Source of the DNA: Anisodus tanguticus
Taxonomy: Eukaryota > Streptophyta > Magnoliopsida > Solanales > Solanaceae
Assembly: GCA_034509755.1 (NCBI GenBank)
Contig: CM067561.1
Location: 3,290,646 to 3,354,645 of the forward strand
DNA: 64,000 nt
Reading direction: 5' to 3'
Shown: positions 24,740 through 35,200 of the stretch, piece after piece
How positions within the stretch are numbered: the first letter of the stretch is position 1
Layout: every line of letters starts with the position of its first letter
Notes under the pieces: generated by a model
Told to the model about the DNA's origin: nothing
Database searches by the model: none
What the model saw: only the letters and a program-made list of their open reading frames with translations
Position numbers and translations under genes: made by a program

Positions 24740-24950
24740 TGATTAAGGTAAATACCTTCAGTATTCATGTCATGTCCCTTACGTATCATGTCTCATGTTT
24801 CACGTTCATGTATTCAGCACTCAAGTTCCATGTCCCCATGTTCTCGTTTTCATGTAATCATATCATTCAGTCCCATGTTTTCATGTCATGTTTCTTCACG
24901 TTCATGTACTCATGCAATGTTCAGTTTCATTCTTAACCATGACTCATCAT
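24740..24950 (+). repeat. CATGT-rich degenerate repeat after pol
   Basis: TTCATGT, CATGTC and CATGTTT motifs recur irregularly for about 200 bases between the pol stop and the polypurine tract. Similar CATGTTCATGTTCAG runs occur in both LTRs near 19255 and 29785. The tract is not coding. Confidence 0.65.
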
Positions 24951-24968
24951 TCGAGGACGAATGATCTC

Positions 24969-24981
24969 AAGGGAGAGATAT
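24969..24981 (+). other. Polypurine tract of sense gypsy
   Basis: AAGGGAGAGATAT immediately precedes TGTAACACC of the 3' LTR and follows the family-typical CGAGGACGAATGATC. It is the plus-strand primer. Confidence 0.8.
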
Positions 24982-25198
24982 TGTAACACCTCGTACCTTC
25001 AAACTAAGCCTTGTTCATGATTCAAGGGTTTAGGAAACCAAACGGGGAGTTTAAGTTGAAAAACTAGCTTCCGTTCTGCAGATTGGTTTTTACACTCGGA
25101 TTATACAGATCACAAAATCATTTATGGATCGTTGATTTGGAATGTATAATTTCTTTATGAAATTGACGGTACACAATAAATTAGCTTCCTGTCCTAAA

Positions 25199-28100
25199 TA
25201 GGGCTGGCCAGTGGGCCAGGATCGGGTCCGTCGGGTCGGGACCGGTGGGATTGGGTTGGGGTGGGACGGGAGGGGCGGGATCGGGTCGGGTCGGGATCGG
25301 CGGGATCGGGGCGGGTTTTTTATTTTTTTGCACTTAATTTAAAAAATAACATATATATAAAAAAAACTCAATAAGTAAACAAAATAATGTAATAAAAATA
25401 TCCCAAGACTGTTTTTGTGCCTCTTATATTATTTAATAGACATAATTTTTTTTGTAATACAAATACAATTGTCAAAATTGCAACTTTGTGGTGTTGTTCA
25501 AAAGTTGCAAATTACATAGTAAAATTGCAATTAAAAAATTACATTTTGAAAAAAACATGTTCTAGTTCCTTGATAATTTCTTATGGTTCTTCAGTTGGAA
25601 TTGGTATTTGTTGGTCAAATTGCTCCACGTCGCTTCCACCACCTTCTGATAAGATTTTGTTGTAGTTTTCGTCTTCTTCTTCGTTGATCTCCGGTTGACC
25701 GCTCCTTCTCCGCTCCGCTCGTATCAAATCTCTGAATAATACTACAATCTCCAAGATGTCTCCGACTAATGAGTGTCTGTGCTCTCCTATTTGATATCTG
25801 CCGGCAGAAAAAGCGCTTTCAGACGCCGTTGATGACACTTGAATGTTCAAAACATCTCAGGCCATCATTGAAAGTGTCGGAAAGGTCTTCTCATTCCCCC
25901 TTCAGTATTTCAGCAAGTCTTCACGTCCTTCTTTATTGAGAACTGCTTGGTACGGTACAGAACCCTGCAAAATAAAAATATCAAACTCGCTATTTTGGTT
26001 AGTAGCGGTACGGCCGCACATTCTATTTTGAGGCTTTCAATACTAGCCGTAGAAACAACATGTCTTTTGTGAGGTTGTGTTGAAGAAGAAGAAGATGGTA
26101 TGGAAGCCGTAGGTTGCTAGCACTTTCTTGTTGGTAAAACCTATATACTTTTTTGCATTCGTCTTCTACGCTAGACAACACTTCTTCTTTAGTTTGTTCA
26201 ATAGGTGGTGGGTGATTTGGATTTTTGGGACTTGGAGGTGGTAGTACTGCTATACAATCGTAAATAGTTTCAATAAGTGATTTAGTACCGTCTATTTTAA
26301 TAGTTGAATTTAATACAACACCAATAATATAAATAGTGGGAATATGAATAATTTTTTTTAAAATTTTGATAAACATTTTTTTAATAGTTTCCTTATAAGC
26401 TGGTTTATCCATATATTCATTAAGCAATAAAAATATTAGAGCTATATAAAACAACATAGTTGAAATAGTACGATAATATATACCGGAAAATTCTTTTGTT
26501 GCTTGAAAAAAATTCTCTAAAAATATAATAAGTTCGGAAATTTTTCCCCAATCGCTATCTACAACCATATCAGCTGGATTTTGATTATAAGAGTTAAAAA
26601 ATAAAGTTATAGGTTTTCTATAGTCATAAGCAACAAGTAGTTGCTCGTATAAAGAATTTCATCTAGTGGATACTTCTTCTGGAATTTTTCTATAAGGTAG
26701 TTGGCAATCGTGACAAGTTTTTTAATATTCTTTTCTTCGTTGTATTATATTATTTTTAAAAATAAATTTTATAGCAAATTGTATTTTTCTAAGAATGTCT
26801 TCAAAAAGTGATAGACCATCCTTTACAACTAAATTATATATATGGCACGCACATTTTATATGAAAATGATCGGGAAAAGATGGAATTAAACTATTTTTTA
26901 AAATTGTAATAGCTTAACTGTTAGAAGAAGCGTTATCTAATGTAATAGTCATAATTTTATTAGTTATTCCGTAATAATCGCACACTTGATAAATATTTTC
27001 GGCAATAAAAGTACCAGTGTGTCTATCATCTATATATCTATACGCTAAGATACGTTTTTGCATAGACCATTTATAATCTATCCAATGACAGGTTACCGTT
27101 AAATAATCATGGTCGTTAGTACTACGGCCTATATCAGAAGTGATAGCCACTTTGCCATTAAAATGATATAATGAATAACGTAAATACTGTTGATATTCAT
27201 GTGCAAATTTAAATACATATCTCTTAACAGTTGATCTAGGAAAATCGTTAAAAGCAAGATTACACATATCTCTAATGTAATGAATAAAACCGGGTGATGA
27301 AGGAAATGAAAAAGGCAAACCATCCACATCAACTAATTTTGCTATTGCTTTCCTATCTCTATATTTATCATATTTAGGGCCTACAATTCCCCCGTCGTAG
27401 GGTTAATTTGACCCTGTACTTGGTCCGGGACAGTATGTGAACCTTGTCCCGATGGAGTGGACGTTTGCGCACCCGATTTTGAAGCCTCGTATTGGGCATA
27501 CCTAGCTGGATGAGCCCTTGCTACGTGTCTCATTAAACCCCCCCCCTCCCGTCCCACTGTGACCTTTTTCAGTTTTAAATTTTAAAAAATCTTTACAAAT
27601 TTTACATGTAGCTACTTGATTCTCTACGTCCCTATCAAAAAATGTCCATGCATCTAATTTTAATGGTCGTTTTGCTGGACCTCGTCTCATACTAGGGGGA
27701 ATGAGAGGTATTTCAGTTGAAGGTGCACTAGTGGGTGTGTTGTCATCTACATTAGTGGGTGTATCATCTAGATCATAATCTAAATTAAAGTCTTCTTGAG
27801 TTCCAGAAAATAGCTCCTCGTCTAAATCTAATGGTATTGTAGGAAAATGTTCAGTATCAACAAAATCATCCTGTGTAGGAATAGGATTCTGTCTAGAAAT
27901 AGGATGACTAGAAGAAGTACCCTTGCCCATGTTGCCCCTACTAGAAGAAGCATGACCCATACCCGTAAGCATACGTTTAAATCCTTCCATTATAAATTTA
28001 TAATTATACTAATAAATAATTAAAGTAAATGAACAATAATAATTTAATGAAGGAACGAATGTACCAAACGCCGACGTAACGTCGACGTGTAATCGTGAGG

Positions 28101-28603
28101 TTGAAAATTGAAACTTTGCTCGATGGAAGATCCTCAAGCTAGTTGTCAACTTCACTCCCAAATGAATAAATAAAATTGAATATTTAGTAAACAATGTAGA
28201 CTTGTAGAGAGATAGATTAAGAGATTGTAGGAAGATTTGTGAGAAAGATGAAGAGAAAATGAGGTATTTATAGTTAGGAAATTGGATTAAAATGTAAATA
28301 TAATAACTTACGGGTTAAAAATAAATATTAAGGGGGTAGGGGGGAGGCAAAAAATGGACATTGCACAACGGCTAAAATGTAAAATAGTCATTTATTTTTG
28401 CAAAGGGGGATTCGGGCGGGATCGGGGGTGGGACCGGGTCGGGCCTGGCGGGATTGGGGAAGGACGGGTCGGGACGAGATCATGTCCGGTCCCGGTTCAA
28501 GTCCTGATACCGCAAGTTTTTTTTTTTTAAAAGTCGAGTTCGGGGCGGTGTCGTGGCGGGATCGGGCCGGAACCGGGCCGACCCGGCCCACTGGCCAGCC
28601 ATA
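25199..28603 (-). mobile_element. hAT DNA transposon (3.4 kb) inside the 3' LTR
   Basis: The element is 3405 bp. Terminal inverted repeats are TAGGGCTGGCCAGTGGGCC and its complement GGCCCACTGGCCAGCCATA, with one mismatch. The 8-base TSD is GTCCTAAA at 25191-25198 and GTCCTAAG at 28604-28611. Both subterminal regions are GGGATCGGG-rich, as in many plant hAT ends. A transposase is encoded on the minus strand. The same right end is present at the same LTR site in the 5' LTR. Confidence 0.92.
25581..27990 (-). pseudogene. hAT transposase (BED finger), decayed
   Basis: The minus-strand start is ATG at 27990. An acidic, Ser/Thr-rich N-terminus leads to a BED zinc finger with WTFFDRD, CKIC and, after a frame change, RHVARAH. 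The break falls in a run of nine G (plus-strand C at 27538-27546). The central domain at 26914-27400 contains GKVAITSDIGRS and TLDNASSNS, matching the RNase H-like catalytic core of plant hAT enzymes, followed by a stop. The part at 26023-26568 is divergent. The dimerisation motif SSTASESAFSAG is at about 25800-25835. A frameshift and stops make it non-functional. It most resembles RICESLEEPER-type enzymes. Confidence 0.85.
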
Positions 28604-30317
28604 GTCCTAAGCAAGAGAGTGATTTCAGGCTTTTTGACTACTTAGCTTTTACAGATCACTGGAATCTTGCAATTTTTAATACAGTCCGATTATACAGACC
28701 GTATTATTTGACTATCCAGACTCAAACCGTAAAAAAATTATCGGATCGTTAATTTCAACCGTAAAACCTACGACGACTGGAACAGTATAAATATGTAGAT
28801 TTAGTTCCAAAATTAGTTTTCTTATTTTCCCAAGCCCTAGAACGAAGTTATCTTCTCCCACCATCCTTATAACTCAATGTAAGTCCTTTCCATGTATTTT
28901 TACGTGATTCTAACCAAGTGTATTCAATTCCTAAGAAAAATCATTGTTCTTAACCTAGGGTTTTCAAGATAAACTCATCTCAAGGTTCCAAGGTTCAAAC
29001 TTTGTGTTTCTACTCTAAAGTTAAGATTTTAATACAAGACTAGGAGCGAAAAAGATATGTAGAGCTTTTATCCACGTGTGGGAATATCCATGTTCTTCTC
29101 CATGCCACGTTTATCAATGAAATCATGAATTTCTAAGGGGTTTATTCTATTATCATGATAACTCTAAACTATATGTATCACACTTTCTCATGTTTGTATT
29201 ATTTAATTTGTTGTTGTATTCTCGATATTCCATTATGATTATTGGGAATCCGTCTGTAATCCATGAGTACCCATAACCTTGAATTACATGTATTTATAAA
29301 TACAGGTCATGAAATAATATTTTCAATTTCCATGAAATTACACATGTTTTCATATTTTACACAAGTTATATTATATATTTAATTACATGTCAGATTACCA
29401 TGATAAATCATGTTTTCAAGCTATGTTTATGAAATTCATGGGCTTACAAGCCAACTATATTCAAGTACATATTTTGAGAGTTGCACAGATTACCGAAAAG
29501 GCTCAGATAGCCTGAAATTACGTTTGCCAACGTAGGATAAGGATCGTCCCGCCCAGAGGACAATACCTTCATGTTACCCCTCAGTGGGATTATTGGATTC
29601 ATCATGTTCATGGTCATATCTCGTACTCCGGCAAGGTGTGAAATGACTTAGCTGTCCGGGTAGAGATCAGACTCCACGTTCACGCGTGGTGGTTACATAT
29701 AAGTTATACTAATGCTCTCCCCACAGATATACATATATACAGTTTTATAAATTTTATGCATGTTGTTATATCTATGTTAGATCATGTTCATGTTCAGTTT
29801 TAGTTTCATGTTCCTATTATATCATGTGCCTGCTTATTCTTTTAGTTGCTTTACATACAGTACAATTCAAATGTACTAACATCCCTTTGCCAAGGGCTTG
29901 CACTTCACGGTGCAGGTACTGAGTTTCAGGACGACATATCTTCTCATTTGGATTGCTTCAGTATCAGCTACTTGGTGAGCTCCATTTTATCCGAGGTGAC
30001 AATGTTTATTTTGTTTTTATATTTTATGAAAGAGGTATGCCAGAGCCTTGTCCCGGTACACAATTCAGCAGTCAGGCTCATGTTTCAGAGGTTTAATAGA
30101 CTAGTCTATTTAGCATGGCATGACAATATTATTTTTAGACTTATCATGTTTTCAAATATTTCCACTATGATATTTTCAGACTATTTTCAGTATACAGTTT
30201 TGCATGTTTCATTATCATTACTATTGCATGCTTTGATGCCCATGATGATCAACAAGTCATGTGGTTCGCTCGATTATATGTAGTTAGGCACCGAGTGTCC
30301 TGGTTCGGGGTGTTACA

Positions 30318-30564
30318 GTATCCAATAATAAAATTTTAATCATACAAGAAGAAAAGATATCTAATATCTTGAGCTTACACTTGAGATCGTTGGAATACCT
30401 TATAGCTTACTACTGAAGATGTTAGAACTAATTTTGTTTTAATACATATGAAGCACATAATTATTTCAGAATTGTAACTCTAGGTGTTAGTTTACGTTGG
30501 CTTGTAGTGGTTCCATCACCCCAGGCCAAGGCCAAGGCAAAAAATAATATTTTATTATTTTTAA

Positions 30565-30603
<39 letters not shown>

Positions 30604-31177
30604 TTTTACATACATAAATTTATTCAGTACGGTTCAATATTTTGTTGGTTTATGTTTAAATCCTACCTAATTATTCTTTGCGGTTATAGATTTATATAAA
30701 AAGTTGTGATTTTTTTTTAAAAAACCTAATAATCGTTTCAGTACAGTTCGATTTTGTTGGTTTTGATTTTTAAAAAGTCAGTGACACCCCTAATTTAGAT
30801 GTTGAGAAAATAAATAATCTTAATTATTTAGTATTCAAATTTTAATGCAACATCGTAGTAGTCATATTCAAATATCTAAATCTTAATATATATACATTCA
30901 GATTCAAATATCTTAATTTAAATAAAAAGGTGAAATCTAATATCGTCTCCTATCTAATAGAGCTTCCTTTTCTTTTAAAAATTATCGTTTAATTGCTTGA
31001 TTTTGAGATAGGAAGAGGAAATAAGTGGGAGAATATGATTTTTAACATATAGTTAGACGGAGAAAATAAAGCTGAAAACGAAAACAAATTTCAAAGGCAC
31101 ACGCATGTACCGTTCCCAGTATATACTATATAGTCAGACAGTGGCATTAGCTGTAATGTACTAGAAATGTAAGGGCC
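30318..31177. other. Upstream flank of the desaturase gene
   Basis: An AT-rich interval lies between the gypsy LTR and the gene. It holds a (TA)n run at 30569-30595 and an antisense dispersed-repeat end (AGTGACACCCCTAA) near 30780-30793, related to 11498. No coding sequence is seen. Confidence 0.5.
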
Positions 31178-31178
31178 A

Positions 31179-31185
31179 TATAAAG
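31179..31185 (+). promoter_or_regulatory. Candidate TATA box of FAB2-like gene
   Basis: TATAAAG lies about 145 bases upstream of the ATG, in GGCCATATAAAGAGC. The spacing fits a short 5' leader. Assignment is by sequence and position only. Confidence 0.45.
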
Positions 31186-31255
31186 AGCAAAACGTAATTC
31201 ATTTTCACTTGCCCCTGTCCTCTTCTTCACGATTTGCCTTTATTTCGGTGCATCT

Positions 31256-31274
31256 CACTTCTCTCTCTCTCTCT
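31256..31274 (+). repeat. CT microsatellite in the probable 5' UTR
   Basis: A (CT)n tract ends about 50 bases before the start codon. Pyrimidine-rich leaders are common in plant housekeeping genes. Confidence 0.7.
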
Positions 31275-31325
31275 GTGCTGTCTTTAGGCGGAACAATCGA
31301 GGTACCCTGAAAAACCATCAGAAAA

Positions 31326-31441
31326 ATGGCTCTGAAACTCAACCCGGCGACGTTTCAATCCATTAAAACGACAACGCTTCCTTGTTCCCCACTCAGATCT
31401 CATAGAGTTTTCATGGCTTCAACATTTCGTTCCCCTTCTGT
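31326..31441 (+). CDS. FAB2: Desaturase exon 1 (transit peptide)
   Basis: ATG at 31326 lies in GAAAAATGGCT, a good plant start context, and is the first ATG of the leader after the CT tract. The exon encodes 38 codons plus two bases and ends TTCTGT before the donor GTGAGT. It carries the plastid targeting signal and the predicted cleavage site. Confidence 0.92.
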
Positions 31442-32256
31442 GTGAGTTTCACTTTTGTGTTTGTATTTTATCAATTTTATAGAAATGGGTACCACAAATA
31501 TGATTTTAGTGCTCCTGAAAAATTGGATATTGTTGGTATTCTCTGATCGTAATTGTATTTATGTTTGTAAATTGGATTGGTGGTAGTTGATGCTAATGCA
31601 TGGCACATCTTGCAATCTGTGATCTTTCGTGTTTGTGTATTTATTTATATGTCAGTTTATTTTTTTCTCTTTTTCCTGATTGAATGAAGATATATTTATT
31701 TATCTCTATTAACGTGTACATACATAATACCATAATTAGATATTTCATATATTGTGTAATATTTAGTGATGTATAATTATGATCCTTATCATATTAGGAT
31801 TTCATGTTGTACACTATATATAAATTTGTATTAATGAGAAAGACTCCACAAGAAAAATTAATACAATCTTACATGGTATCAGAGCCAAAACCTAAACCCT
31901 ATTTTTTTCACCCGCAGCCTCAGCCTCACCGTACTGGTTGACGGAACGTTTTTTTTCTTTCTCTACTTTTTGACCTCCGCTTTGCTTTCTTTCTCACTGT
32001 GCCCGAGAAAAGCACAATGTCTTGTCCTCCCCTTTACCCAAATTGTCAGACGCACGACGTGCTGTCTGTTTCTTTTCTTTACAAATTATTAAACAAATTG
32101 TCTCGTCTTCCTTTTCAACACAAACTATTAACTACATTGTCTGTGTCGTCTTTTTCGCCCCTCTCGGCAGACGCACACACGTCCCTGTCTGTTTTGCTTT
32201 CCGTTACCCGAGAACAAAAATCGTTGCTTTTTTTTCTTCCTTCACTAAAAACAACC

Positions 32257-32294
<38 letters not shown>

Positions 32295-35200
32295 TGGCAG
32301 CGTCGACACAACGCTGCCCAGCATTCAGAGACATGCAGTCAGCAGTTGCTAGCAGCAGTGGGGGCTACAGCCACGGTCCAACCTCTGGCAGCCTAATAGC
32401 CCAAGCTTTGGAAATCAATTTTGGGCCCAATTTTAGGCAGTCTACCAGTCCGCTCCAGGCCAGTCAATGGGCCACAGTAATCCGACCCCATTTCCTGGAG
32501 CCCAGCAGTCCGCTCCAGGCTCTCCCAACCTAATTTGGGCCTGACTTTCGTCACATTGACTCCTCGGCAGCCCGATAATGCATGGTATATGGATACGGGC
32601 GCCACGTCTCACTTCACCAACAATTCTGGTAATCTTCCTCAACTGCGAAGTTTAAATACTCCACAAGGGTTTGGCCACACACTAACCCCACTACCGCATC
32701 CCCGTTTCTCCCTGAATAACGTCTTATATGCTCCTAACATTATCAAAACCTAATCTCCGTTAGGAAATTTGCCATCGATAATTCTGTATCAATTAATTTT
32801 GATCCATTTGAATTTTCTGTAACGGACCTCCTTACCGGAAAACTTCTTACGAGATGCAATAGTGAGGGTGATCTCTACCCCTTCCTATCCACGTCTACTG
32901 CTAGTATCACTCCTCCCACCGCTTTAGCAACAATTTCTCCGTCAACTTGGCACAATAGACTTGGACACCCAGGAGCCCTTGTTTTTAATTTTCTTAGACT
33001 CAATAATTTAATTTGTTGTCATAATGGAATATTTTCCCAACAGTGTCTTTCTTGTCCTTGAGGCAAACATGTTCGCCTTCCTTTTCAGTCTTCTTCAAGT
33101 GTTACGTATTCTCCCTTTGACATTGTTCATGCATATTTATGGACATCCCCATTACTAGCTCATTGAGTCATAAAATTTATCTTGTCTTATTAGATGACTT
33201 TTCTCACTTTGTCTAGGTCTATCCCCTTAAATTTAAGTCTGAAGTGTCTGCCAAGTTTCTTGCATTCCGTGTCTATGTCAAAACACAATTTGAAAAAGGC
33301 ATAAAATCGCTTCAATGTGACAACGGTCGTGAGTTCAATAATTTCGCGTTTCACTATTTTTGCTTTACTAATGGCATAGTTTTCCATTTTTCGTGTCCCC
33401 ACACCTCCCCTCAAAATGGAAAAGCCGAACGAATCATCCACACCATCAATAACATGGTTCGTACGCTCCTTTTTCATGCCTCTCCCTCCCTCCTTTTGGG
33501 TCTATGCAGTCAAAATGATAGAATACATTCTTAATATTTTACCAACTAGTACTCTCTATAACATGACCCAACCGAAATTTTATACCGTCGGATCCCCTCC
33601 TATGATCACCTTCAGATTTTCGGTTGCATGTGCTACCCAAATCTCACCTCTATTGTCCCTCACAAATAAGCACCCCGAACCACTCTTTGTGTCTTCATAC
33701 GTTTCTCGCCTAATCATAGGGGCTATTTGTGCTATGATGTGTCCACTCGTCAAATTCACATCTCGCGTCACGTTACGTTTGACGAGGCAATTTTTCCCTT
33801 TGCAAATATCCAAAATTTTTGTAACACGGACTACACCTTTCTCGAGTTCGACATCTCCCCTATCATACTCACCGAATTCCACCGTACCACCGCCACAGCT
33901 CAACAGTCTCCGCCACTGACACCCGTCACTACCACCTCCGGCAGTGACTCTGTTCTAGTTCAATCACCGTTCGTCATCCCCTCCGGACCATCAGTCTCCC
34001 CGTCACATCCGACCACCCTCCAGACCTCCCACCGGTCAACTGAACTGACTCCCACCATATCACCAACACATGCCGCAGTCGATCCCTTCTCCCAAACCAA
34101 CCCAGAAACCATACCGGTCACCGGAACCCAAAATCATCCCAATCCCAATACCCGGACCGCCATATCCACACCACCACACCTTCACTTTGGCCCCAACCCA
34201 CCACCATCACCATTCCCTACTTCATCTACCCCACACCACATCGTTCTACCCAGATCGATACCACCACCAAACCCTATCACCACTCGATACTCCATTCTGT
34301 CGACACACCCGGTCAACAACCCGACAACGTCCCACCTCCCAATGACCCGACACCGACTCCTCACTAGAATACCCAACCCAATACGGCCCCACTCACTGTA
34401 TGGAAACCCGTGCCCAATACGGAATTTTTAAACCCAAAGTCCATTTTAATCTATCTACACAGACCATATCTCCAATTCTCAAAAGCTCAAAATTAGCCAA
34501 ATTGGACCCTAATTGGAATGCGGCAATTCGTGGGGAATTTTATGCTTTAACAAAACAACACACATGGGATCTGGTTTCTAGATCGGAAGGGGTGAATGTG
34601 ATCGATGCATGTGGTTGTTTCGTCACAAATTCAGAGACTGGTGATTTAGAGAGGTATAAGGCGAGACTTGTGGCTAATGGCACTAATCAGCAGGAGGGTA
34701 TTGGCTGTGGTAAGACGTTCAGTCCGGTTGTTAAACCGGCTATCATTCACACGGTTCTGAGTATTGCTATGAGTAAGCATTGGTTGATTCATCAGTTTGA
34801 TATGAAGAATGCATTTCTACATGGGATTTGAAAGAAATTGTTTACATGTACCAGCCGCCTGACTTTGTTCATCCAGCAGCTCCTCAGTATGTATGTCGTC
34901 TCCGTAAGTCACTTTATGGTTTGAAACAGGCCCCTAGAGCCTGGTATGATCGCTTTGCACAATACATTATGCGGATTGAGTTTGTATGTAGCAAGTGTGA
35001 TAATTCTCTTTTTATTTTTCATCGAGGTAATAGCACCGCTTACTTGTTATATGTGGATGACATTGTGCTTACTGCCTCCTCTGATTTATTGAAAAATGAG
35101 ATTATTACATTGCTCAAAACCGAATTTGCCATGACTGACTTAGGGAAGTTGAGTTATTTTTTGGGGATATCAATGACTAGATTTGCAGATTTTATGTTTT

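Larger units (their letters stand above)
17878..30317 (+). mobile_element. Sense Ty3/gypsy (Tekay-like) retrotransposon
   Basis: In order: truncated 5' LTR (17878-19791), PBS, decayed gag, protease remnant, RT, RNase H, integrase, chromodomain, polypurine tract, 3' LTR (24982-30317). Nested inside are a hAT MITE (20036-20721) and a hAT transposon (25199-28603). LTR ends are TGTAACACCTCG and CGGGGTGTTACA. The domain order with integrase after RT and a C-terminal chromodomain places it among chromoviruses. Multiple stops and frameshifts make it non-autonomous. Confidence 0.9.
24982..30317 (+). mobile_element. 3' LTR of sense gypsy, interrupted by hAT
   Basis: LTR sequence occupies 24982-25198 and 28604-30317, about 1.93 kb once the hAT is set aside. 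Ends are TGTAACACCTCG and CGGGGTGTTACA. Against the 5' LTR it lacks about 90 bases (present at about 18015-18105), and both edges of that segment carry TTTTCGAC, pointing to deletion between short direct repeats. Confidence 0.85.

Noticed and set aside
31999..32396. 117- and 124-codon frames in the copia leader
   Set aside because: They show no gag similarity and run into the (TA)n tract. They overlap in different frames and are explained as leader sequence.
33580..33903. Minus-strand 107-codon frame in the copia linker region
   Set aside because: It is the complement of the copia integrase/linker. No independent domain is present.
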